Shown: piece by piece, positions 1 through 8,683 of the stretch | Numbering within the stretch: the first letter of the stretch is position 1 | Layout of the letters: every line of letters starts with the position of its first letter | NCBI RefSeq assembly: GCF_014652915.1 | Contig: NZ_BMZS01000012.1 | Coordinates: 128,515-192,514, forward strand | DNA length: 64,000 bases | Reading direction: 5' to 3' | Origin: Thalassobaculum fulvum | Lineage (GTDB): Bacteria; Pseudomonadota; Alphaproteobacteria; Thalassobaculales; Thalassobaculaceae | Notes under the pieces: model-generated | What the model saw: only the letters and a program-made list of their open reading frames with translations | Databases searched by the model: none | Told to the model about the DNA's origin: nothing | Position numbers and translations under genes: made by a program

Positions 1-94
1 CCGCGAACCCAGGCACCGCGAACCCAGGCACCGCGAACCCAGGCACCGCGAACCCAGGCACCGCGAACCCAGGCACCGCGAACCCAGGCACCGC
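1..94 (+). repeat. 15-bp in-frame tandem repeat (six copies)
   Basis: Six exact head-to-tail copies of a 15-bp unit (CCGCGAACCCAGGCA) fill positions 1-90, followed by the first four bases of a seventh. The unit length is a multiple of three. Read in the frame of the downstream fdhD gene, each copy encodes Ala-Asn-Pro-Gly-Thr, with no stop codon. The array runs to the left edge of the window, so its true length is unknown. Perfect identity between copies suggests slippage-driven expansion or contraction. Confidence 0.97.
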
Positions 95-965
95 CCCCTA
101 TCTGGTCGCGCCCGAGCCGGGCGATGCGCGCCTGACCACCCGGGTCTCCGGGCTCGACCATGAGGGTCGGCCGGTCGAGATCGCCGTGGTCAACGAGCGG
201 CCGCTGACGATCTACCTGAACAGCCAGGAGATCGTGACCGTCATGACCATCGGCGACCGCCCGGACGAGCTGGCGGTCGGCTACCTGCTGAACCAGAACA
301 TGCTGCGGCCGGACGACCGGCTGACCGGCATCGACTACGACGACGACCTGGAGGTCGTGGTGGTCCGTACCGAGCGGGCCACCAACTACGAGGAGAAGCT
401 GAAGAAGAAGATCCGCACCTCGGGCTGCGCCGTCGGCACGGTGTTCGGCGACCTGATGGAGAAGATCGAGGGCGTCGTCCTGCCCGGGACCGAGGTCCAC
501 ACCGCGTGGCTGTACGCGCTGTCGAAGCGCATCAACACCACCCCCAGCCTGTACCTGGAGGCCGGCGCCATCCACGGCTGCGTGCTGTGCCAGGGCGACC
601 GGCCGCTGGTCTACATGGAGGACGTCGGCCGCCACAACGCCGTCGACAAGATCGCCGGCTGGATGTTCCTGAACCGGGTGTCGGCCGACGACAAGCTGTT
701 CTACACCACCGGCCGGCTGACCTCGGAGATGGTCATCAAGACGGTGCAGATGGGGATTCCGGCGCTGGTCTCGCGCTCCGGCTTCACCGCCTGGGGAGTC
801 GACCTGGCGCGCCAGGCCGGGCTGACCCTGATCGGCCGGATGAAGGGCAAGCGCTTCGTGGTGCTGGCCGGCGAGCAGCGGCTGGTGTGGGACGCCGACC
901 CGGCGCGGGTCGAGGACGAGGACAGCCGCAGCCGCCGCAAGGCGAGCGTCACGGAAGACGCCTGA
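3..965 (+). CDS. fdhD: Formate dehydrogenase accessory sulfurtransferase FdhD (5' end outside window)
   Basis: FdhD passes sulfur from a cysteine desulfurase to the Mo-bis-MGD cofactor of formate dehydrogenase. Recognisable family segments are the N-terminal NERPLTIYLN stretch, an SGCAVGT segment at the usual position of the catalytic cysteine loop, and EDVGRHNAVDK in the cofactor-binding core. A CVLC motif lies shortly before the last of these. The frame is open from position 3. No ATG, GTG or TTG occurs in frame before the GTG at 186, yet family-like sequence (RVSGLDHEGRPVEIAV) is already present upstream of it. The real start is therefore left of the window and the protein carries an N-terminal run of ANPGT repeats. 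The stop is one base before mobA, so the two are cotranscribed. They converge on the formate dehydrogenase genes they serve. Confidence 0.93.
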   Translation, partial: ANPGTANPGTANPGTANPGTANPGTANPGTAPYLVAPEPGDARLTTRVSGLDHEGRPVEIAVVNERPLTIYLNSQEIVTVMTIGDRPDELAVGYLLNQNMLRPDDRLTGIDYDDDLEVVVVRTERATNYEEKLKKKIRTSGCAVGTVFGDLMEKIEGVVLPGTEVHTAWLYALSKRINTTPSLYLEAGAIHGCVLCQGDRPLVYMEDVGRHNAVDKIAGWMFLNRVSADDKLFYTTGRLTSEMVIKTVQMGIPALVSRSGFTAWGVDLARQAGLTLIGRMKGKRFVVLAGEQRLVWDADPARVEDEDSRSRRKASVTEDA

Positions 966-966
966 C

Positions 967-1599
967 ATGCCGGTCCCGGTCGAACGGATCGCCGGCGTGC
1001 TGCTGGCCGGCGGCCAGGCCCGGCGCATGGGCGGCGGCGACAAGTGCCTGCGCACCCTCGGCGGCGAGACCCTGCTGGTACGGGCGATCCGGCGCCTGAC
1101 CGGGCAGGTCGGCCGCATGGTGCTGAACGCCAACGGCGACCCGGCGCGGTTCGCCGGCTGCGGCCTGCCGGTGGTGGCCGACCCGGTGGAGGGCTTCGCC
1201 GGGCCACTGGCCGGCGTGCTGGCCGGGCTGGACTGGGCGGCCGGGCAGGCGGGTATTGAACAGGCCGGTGTCGACTGGATCGTCACGGTGCCGACCGACG
1301 CGCCGGCGTTTCCCGAGGATCTGGTGGCGCGCCTGACGGCCGCACTCGACGACGCGGGGGCGGAGATCGCCTGCGCGTCGTCCGGCGGTCGGCACCACCC
1401 GGTGTTCGGGCTGTGGCCGGTGTCGCTGCGGGGCGCGCTGCGCGAGGCGCTGATCGGCCGCGACGTCCGCAAGGTCGACGTGTTCACCGCGGACTACCGT
1501 CTCGCGGTCGCCGACTGGCCGGTCGAGCCGCTCGACCCGTTCCTCAACGTCAACCGACCGGACGAGCTGGAGGCGGCGGAACGGTTGCTGGCCGGGTAG
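967..1599 (+). CDS. mobA: Molybdenum cofactor guanylyltransferase MobA
   Basis: MobA transfers GMP from GTP to molybdopterin to make the MGD form of the cofactor in the cytoplasm. The 210-residue protein has the expected length. The nucleotide-binding loop LLAGGQARRMGGGDK is at residues 12-26. A TDAPAF segment lies near the middle, and the NVNRPDEL motif near the C-terminus is typical of MobA. It starts one base after the fdhD stop, so translation is probably coupled. Together with fdhD it supplies the cofactor maturation steps for the nearby formate dehydrogenase. Confidence 0.93.
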   Translation: MPVPVERIAGVLLAGGQARRMGGGDKCLRTLGGETLLVRAIRRLTGQVGRMVLNANGDPARFAGCGLPVVADPVEGFAGPLAGVLAGLDWAAGQAGIEQAGVDWIVTVPTDAPAFPEDLVARLTAALDDAGAEIACASSGGRHHPVFGLWPVSLRGALREALIGRDVRKVDVFTADYRLAVADWPVEPLDPFLNVNRPDELEAAERLLAG

Positions 1600-1794
1600 G
1601 GGCTTCTCCGACGCCAGTTCTGGCGGCAACGTCCTGACGGTCCTCAGGAAAGACGACAGCTGCGCGATTATGTCCAATGCCTGCGCATACCTGGGTAGGC
1701 TCAACGTCCGGCGGCGCAGTGAAAATGCCGCGATGTAAAGACAAATCAAGGATGACTCTTGCGCGATTGCCGGAGTTCGCGCACGATTCATCAC

Positions 1795-2133
1795 ATGAAT
1801 CGCGCTGCAGTTTTTCCCGTCATCGCCCTCGCCGCCGTTCTCGCCGCCTGCGGGGAGGAGGAGCCCCAGGGCCCGCCGATGTCGGAGATCTACGTCCGCA
1901 ACGAGAGCTCGACCGAGGCCAACGTGCGGGTGAAGTTCTGGACCAAGGACTACGTCAAGGTCTCGGCCGGCGAGAAGGGTACCGTGCGCTTCGTGAACGC
2001 CGAAGGCGCCAACGCCGTGCAGGTCGAGGCCAAGTCGCGCAAGCAGTGGGACGACTGCTGGGTGACGATGAACGTCGGCCAGACCCTGGTGGTGTTCAAC
2101 GCGACCGAGCGGATCGGCTGCCGGGCCGAGTGA
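1795..2133 (+). CDS. Small putative lipoprotein of unknown function
   Basis: Encodes 112 residues. The ATG at 1795 is chosen because it begins a short signal peptide (residues 1-18) ending in a lipobox LAAC with the lipidated Cys at 19. The acidic residues that follow (GEEE) suit a mature lipoprotein. The rest is about 90 residues with several predicted beta-strands and two further cysteines (in DDCW and IGCRAE) that could form a disulfide. No family is recognised. A longer in-frame start at 1759 would put charged residues ahead of the signal and is less likely. It lies about 200 bp after mobA and converges with the DUF364 gene, separated by 4 bp. Confidence 0.65.
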   Translation: MNRAAVFPVIALAAVLAACGEEEPQGPPMSEIYVRNESSTEANVRVKFWTKDYVKVSAGEKGTVRFVNAEGANAVQVEAKSRKQWDDCWVTMNVGQTLVVFNATERIGCRAE

Positions 2134-2137
2134 CGGC

Positions 2138-2872
2138 TCAGCCGCCCTGCTGACGGACCACGGCCCGGCCGAAGCGGCGAAACGCGCGGGCGCCGGCGCC
2201 CTCCATGATCGCCTTCAGGCAGCCCTCGCGGTCGGTCGCGACGAAGCCCGCCAGCCGGCGGAAGCCGAGCCGGAACAGCGCCGGGCAGAGCGGCGTGCCG
2301 GGTCCCACCAGGGTGACCTCCGTGGCTGGACCGGCCAGCGCCAGCAGCCCGTCGACGGTGCCGTTCACCAGGGTCGAGGCGGTGACGATCAGCCGGGTGC
2401 TGCCGGGGATCACCTCGGGCGCCTTGTCGGCCGGCAGGTCGTCGGGCCCGGGGTTGCGCTCCAGCACGACCGCGCCCGGCAGCTTGTCCGCCAGGCCCGG
2501 GAACCGGCCGATCACCACCGTGCGCCCCTCGCTCGGGATACCGGTCAGGCCGTCGCCGGTATCGAGATCGGCCGCGTCGACGTTCCAGTGCGCGTTGCAG
2601 GCGGCGATGCCGATCGCCCGTTCGTAGGGGTTGTCGGAGCCGGTCAGGCGGGCCAGTTCGGCCAGCGACCGGCCGCCGTAGCTTCCGGTGTCGGGCGTCG
2701 TCGTGGCGCCGTCGGCCCGGCCCGGCGTGGCGGCGAACCCGATCGCCGCCGGTCCCTCGACCGCCGTCCAGTTGAAGCCGACCACGACCCGCCCCGAGGC
2801 GACGTCGGCGACCCCGGCACTGATGGTCTCGAGAACCTTGCCCGAGGCCGTCGCCCCCGAGGTCACCGTCAC
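2138..2872 (-). CDS. DUF364 family protein (putative heavy-metal chelation domain)
   Basis: A 244-residue protein resembling the DUF364 / 'putative heavy-metal chelation' family. It has a Rossmann-like C-terminal half with segments such as TVVIGRFPG, STLVNGTVDGLL and TLVGPGTPLCP, and a small N-terminal domain containing VVGFNWTAV. The start is a GTG at 2872 with a GGGAGAG ribosome-binding site that overlaps the fdsA stop region. It is therefore translated with the formate dehydrogenase alpha subunit. Members of this family are often found near metal- or molybdenum-dependent enzymes, so a role in metal or cofactor handling is an inference only. It occupies the place where many fds operons carry the small fdsD gene. 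Confidence 0.7.
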   Translation of the reverse strand: MTVTSGATASGKVLETISAGVADVASGRVVVGFNWTAVEGPAAIGFAATPGRADGATTTPDTGSYGGRSLAELARLTGSDNPYERAIGIAACNAHWNVDAADLDTGDGLTGIPSEGRTVVIGRFPGLADKLPGAVVLERNPGPDDLPADKAPEVIPGSTRLIVTASTLVNGTVDGLLALAGPATEVTLVGPGTPLCPALFRLGFRRLAGFVATDREGCLKAIMEGAGARAFRRFGRAVVRQQGG

Positions 2873-2882
2873 GCCACTCTCC

Positions 2883-5683
2883 CTATTGTGCCGCGTCGGC
2901 CAGCGCCGCCTCGTCGGCGCGCTCCAGCCGGGCGGCCGAGAACTTCAGCTCGGGGATCTTACCGAACGGATCGAGCGCCGGGTTGGTCAAAAAATTCGCC
3001 GCCGCCTCGGTGAAGCAGAACGGGATGAACACCACCCCCTCGGGCAGGTTCGGGTCGCTGCGGGCGGCCAACTCGATGGCGCCGCGTCGGGTCGCCACGC
3101 GGACCTGCTCGCCGGGTGCGATGCCCCAGCGGCCGAGGTCGTCCGGGTTCACATGCACGTGCGGGTCGGGCTCGATGGCGTCGAGCACGCTGGCGCGCCG
3201 GGTCATCGATCCGGTGTGCCAGTGCTCCAGCAGGCGGCCGGTGGTGAGCACCAGCGGGAACGCCGCGTCCGGGACCTCGTCCGGCGGCAGGATGTCGGTC
3301 GGCACGAACCTGCCGCGGCCGCTGGCGGTCGGGAAGCCGTCGCCGAAGATCACGCCCTTGCCGGGCTGGTCCGGGCCGGGGCAGGGATAGGTGACCGAGT
3401 CCTCGCGCTGCAGCCGCTCCCAGGAGATGTTGGCGAGCGACGGCATGACCTGTGCCATCTCGGCGAACACGTCGGCGGGACCGGCATAGTCCCAGCCCAG
3501 GTCGAGGCGCCGGGCCAGTTCCTGGACGATCCACCAGTCCTGTCGCGCGTCGCCGGGCGGATCGATGGCCTGCCGGCCCATCTGCACCTGCCGGTTGGTG
3601 TTGGTGAAGGTGCCGGACTTCTCGGGGAATGCCGAGGCCGGCAGCACCACGTCGGCGAACGCCGCGGTCTCGGTCAGGAAGATGTCCTGCACCACCAGGT
3701 GCTCGAGCTTCTCCAACGCGCTGCGCGTGTGGTGCTGGTCCGGGTCGGACATCGCCGGGTTCTCGCCCATGATGTAGACGCCGCGGATGGTGCCGGCGTG
3801 GATGGCGTCGGTGATCTCGACCACCGTCAGCCCCTTCTTCGGGTCCAGCCCGTCCCCCCAGAACTCCCGGTAGCGGGCGTGCACGGCGGTGTCCTCGACC
3901 GACTTGTAGTCGGGGAAGAACATCGGGATCAGGCCGGCGTCGGAGGCGCCCTGGACGTTGTTCTGGCCGCGCAGCGGGTGCAGGCCGGTCCCCGGCCGGC
4001 CGATCTGGCCGCACATCATCGCCAGCGAGATCAGGCAGCGGGCGTTGTCGGTGCCGTGGGTGTGCTGCGACACCCCCATGCCCCAGAAGATGATCGCCCG
4101 CTCGGCCCCGGCGTACAGCCGGGCGACCTCGCGGATCCGCTCCGGCGCGATGCCGCAGATCGGGCTCATGGCCTCCGGCGTGAACGGTGCGACGCTGGCT
4201 TTCAGTGCCTCGAAGCCCTCGGTGAAGCCGTCGATGTACTGCCGGTCGAACCGTTCCTCGGTCACGATCACGTTCATCATGGCGTTCAGCAGGGCGACGT
4301 CGCTGCCCGGCTTGAACTGCAGCATGTGGGTGGCGTGGCGGGTCAGGGCCTGGCCGCGCGGGTCCAGGACTACCAGCCTGGCGCCGCGCTTCGCCGCGTT
4401 CTTGATGAAGGTGGCGGCGACCGGGTGGTTGACCGTCGGGTTGGCGCCGATCACCACGATGACGTCGGCGTTCTCGGCCTCGCGGAACCCGGCGGTGACG
4501 GCGCCCGAGCCGATGGTCTCCATCAGCGCCGCCACCGAGCTGGCGTGGCACAGCCGGGTGCAGTGGTCGACGTTGTTGGTTCCGAAGCCGGCGCGCACCA
4601 GCTTCTGCACCAGGTAGGCCTCCTCGTTCGAGCCCTTGGCCGAGCCGAAGCCGGCCAGCCCCGCCCCGCCGTGCTTCTCCCGGATCGCCTTCAGCCCGCC
4701 GGCGGCGCGGTCCAGCGCCTCGTCCCAGCTCGCCTCGCGGAAGTGGGTGTAGGGATTGGCCGGGTCGATCGGCAGCGAGGCCGACTTCGGCACGTCGTCG
4801 CGCCGGATCAACGGCTTGGTCAGGCGCTGCGGGTTGGCGACGTAGTCGAAGCCGTAGCGGCCCTTGACGCACAGCCGGCTGGCGTTGGCCGGCCCCTCGC
4901 GCCCGTCGACCCAGGCGATGGCGTCGTCCTTGACGTTGAAGGTGAGCTGGCAGCCGACGCCGCAATACGGGCACACGCTCTCGACCTGGCGGTCGGCCTT
5001 GCCCTTGAACAGCCCGAACTCGTCGAGCGCGGTCTTCGGCATCAGGGCGCCGGTCGGGCAGGCCTGCACGCACTCGCCGCAGCCGACGCAGGTGCTGGCG
5101 CCCATGGCGTCGTCGAAGTCGAACACGATCTTCGCCCGGTGCCCGCGCCAGGCCAGGCCGATGACGTCGTTGACCTGGACCTCGCGGCAGGCGCGGACGC
5201 AGAGGTTGCACTGGATGCAGGCGTCCAGGTTGACCGCGATGCCGGGGTGCGAGCCGTCGCCCTGGATGCCGGCATCGGCGGCGTCGCGGGCCGGGAACCG
5301 GCTCGACTCGACGCCCTGGCCTTCGGCGAAGCGCCAGAGGGTGGAGTCGGGCTGGTGGGCCTCGGCGCGCGCCGGCTGGTCGGCGACCAGCAGCTCCATG
5401 ACCAGGCTGCGGGCGGTCTTCGCCCGGTCCGAGGCGGTGCGGACCTTCATGCCTGCGGCCGGGGTGCGGACGCAGGAGGCGGCGAGCGTGCGCTCGCCCT
5501 CGATCTCCACCATGCAGGCCCGGCAGTTGCCGTCGGCCCGGTAGCCGGGCGCCGGCTTCCAGCACAAATGCGGGATCTCGGTGCCGAGCCGGTCGGCGAC
5601 CTGCCAGATGGTCTCGCCGGGCCGGGCCTCGACCGTTCGGCCGTCGAGCTCGAAGCGGATGGTCTCCGGCGTGGTCTCCTCGG

Positions 5684-5687
<4 letters not shown>
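2883..5687 (-). CDS. fdsA: NAD-dependent formate dehydrogenase, alpha (catalytic) subunit
   Basis: Oxidises formate to CO2 at a Mo-bis-MGD centre and passes electrons through iron-sulfur clusters to the diaphorase subunit. The 934-residue protein has a [2Fe-2S] ferredoxin domain (Cys 42, 55, 58, 72), two ferredoxin-type [4Fe-4S] motifs (Cys 157/160/163/167 and 200/203/206/210), the molybdopterin-side cluster (VCPYCGVGC from 238, plus Cys 273), the catalytic Mo domain and a C-terminal MGD-binding domain. The probable Mo ligand is Cys380 followed by His381 (RLCHA). It is therefore a cysteine enzyme, not a selenocysteine one. The ATG overlaps the stop of the upstream fused fdsGB gene (ATGA), which fixes the start. 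Cytoplasmic: no Tat signal. Confidence 0.93.
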
Positions 5688-7417
<1,730 letters not shown>

Positions 7418-7469
7418 GGTTTCCTCCGTCGTGCGGCCGTTTCTTGGTGCCGCCCATTAGACCGAATTT

Positions 7470-7655
7470 CTATCGGCCGAATGTCTCATTATCGACGGTG
7501 ATCAGACTCGCCCGGTCGGTGTTGATCAACTGTTTCCCGCCGTGCTCGAAGTTCACGGTGACGCGAGGCCCGACGACCGTCTGGACCTGGCCGACCCCCC
7601 AGTCGGGACGACCGTCGAGCCGGACGAAGGAACCTGGACTGAGATAGTCGGTCAT
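7470..7655 (-). CDS. DUF3553 family small protein
   Basis: A 61-residue protein of the DUF3553 type, recognised by the pattern PGSFVRLDGRPDWGVGQVQ followed by VTVNFEHGGK. The fold is expected to be a small beta-barrel (SH3/KOW-like), similar to the C-terminal extension of some UvrD/Rep helicases. That relation is family knowledge, not visible function. The ATG at 7655 is chosen over an upstream in-frame start because the conserved part begins there and an AGAGCA-type site precedes it. It is on the same strand as the formate dehydrogenase genes, 52 bp upstream. Cotranscription is possible but a functional link is not evident. Confidence 0.8.
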   Translation of the reverse strand: MTDYLSPGSFVRLDGRPDWGVGQVQTVVGPRVTVNFEHGGKQLINTDRASLITVDNETFGR

Positions 7656-7934
7656 GTGCTCTCCGCGTTTTCCGCAATGCACATCCACCCCGCAAATCTA
7701 GTATGCACCGTACCAGTGGTTCGCCGTTGCGGCGATCCCCCGCCGTCGCCGGTTCGAACCCCGGACGGTCCGCCGGCGGCAGCCCATGGCGGGAGCCGGT
7801 TTCGACCGTGCAACCGGTCGTGCTAATAGTTCGTCGGGCGCCGAGTCCGTGCGCCTCGGGCCGGTGCGACTCGGGTCGGTGCGACTCGGGCCGGCGCCCG
7901 GTCCGCCCGGGTCGGACATGGAGGAGTGGCAGGC

Positions 7935-8555
7935 TTGGATTTCTCTCCCGGTCACCTGGACTTGCTGCTCTCGCGCCTGTTCCACGACCTGATCAGTCCG
8001 ATCGGGGCGGCGCGCAACGGTCTCGAACTCCTGAAGGAGTTCGGCGCCGACGACGTCGGCGCCGACGCCATGGATCTGGCTGCCCACAGCACCGAGCAGG
8101 CGACCGACCGGCTGACGTTCTTCCGGATGGCGTTCGGCGGCGCCGGCAGCTCGGCCGGGCACGGCTTCGCCGAGGCCGACCGGATCGCCCGGGGCTACCT
8201 GGCGAGCCGGCGGATCGAATGGGCGATCTCGGGGGCGAGCGGCGCGCCGACGCCCCAGACCGGCACGGTCAAGGTCCTGCTGGGAACCGTGGCGGTGATC
8301 GCGGACTGCCTGCCGCGCCTGGGCAGGGTATCGGCATCGGTCGGCGACGGCTCGGTCACGGTCTCGGGCCACGGCGAGGGGGCTTCGCTGGAAGGCGAGA
8401 TCGTGAGGATGCTGGACGGCAGCGCCGAGGCGCGGGACGAGCGGACCGTGCTGGCCGCCACGGTGTGTGCGAACGCCCGGCGCTTCGGCGTAAAGCTCGC
8501 GGTCGACGCCGTCTCGCCGCCGACCGTGTCGATCGGATTCGGCGAGTCGTCCTGA
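7935..8555 (+). CDS. chpT: ChpT-like histidine phosphotransferase
   Basis: ChpT relays phosphate from the hybrid kinase CckA to CtrA and CpdR. The protein (about 206 residues) has the dimerising phosphotransfer helix SRLFHDLISPIGAARNGLELL near the N-terminus. The probable phospho-accepting His is 17, followed by Asp and the conserved LISP turn. The C-terminal part is a degenerate HATPase-like domain. A GTG at 7926 is also open, but its G is the last base of the ribosome-binding site GGAGGAG (7920-7926). The TTG at 7935 is eight bases downstream of that site and begins exactly where family members start, so it is preferred. It lies just upstream of cheA. ctrA is 7 kb further on. Confidence 0.85.
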   Translation: MDFSPGHLDLLLSRLFHDLISPIGAARNGLELLKEFGADDVGADAMDLAAHSTEQATDRLTFFRMAFGGAGSSAGHGFAEADRIARGYLASRRIEWAISGASGAPTPQTGTVKVLLGTVAVIADCLPRLGRVSASVGDGSVTVSGHGEGASLEGEIVRMLDGSAEARDERTVLAATVCANARRFGVKLAVDAVSPPTVSIGFGESS

Positions 8556-8598
8556 GGATTCCAAAGGACCCTCTGGCGGGCGTGCGGCTTTAACCTTA

Positions 8599-8613
8599 TT
8601 AACCGTTCTTTAG
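8599..8613 (+). promoter_or_regulatory. Candidate CtrA box before cheA
   Basis: TTAA-N7-TTAG, one mismatch from the CtrA full-site consensus TTAA-N7-TTAA. It sits about 70 bases upstream of the cheA start in an AT-rich pocket. A second TTAACC lies 9 bp upstream (8590-8595), making a direct repeat of TTAACC. Half-site and spacing are seen directly; binding is inference. Confidence 0.5.
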
Positions 8614-8683
8614 GAGCCGCGTCGCTACCGTCGGACCGAGAATGCCTGCCTCGTTCGCAGGCGGTAGTAGGTGGGGATGGATA

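Noticed and set aside
1-90. Direct repeats read as a CRISPR array
   Set aside because: The 15-bp units are contiguous with no spacers and are in frame with fdhD.
7775-7800. T-loop-like GGTTCGAACCC near 7.75 kb, suggesting a tRNA
   Set aside because: The flanking stem has mismatches and no complementary acceptor or anticodon arm is found in the 50 bases upstream.
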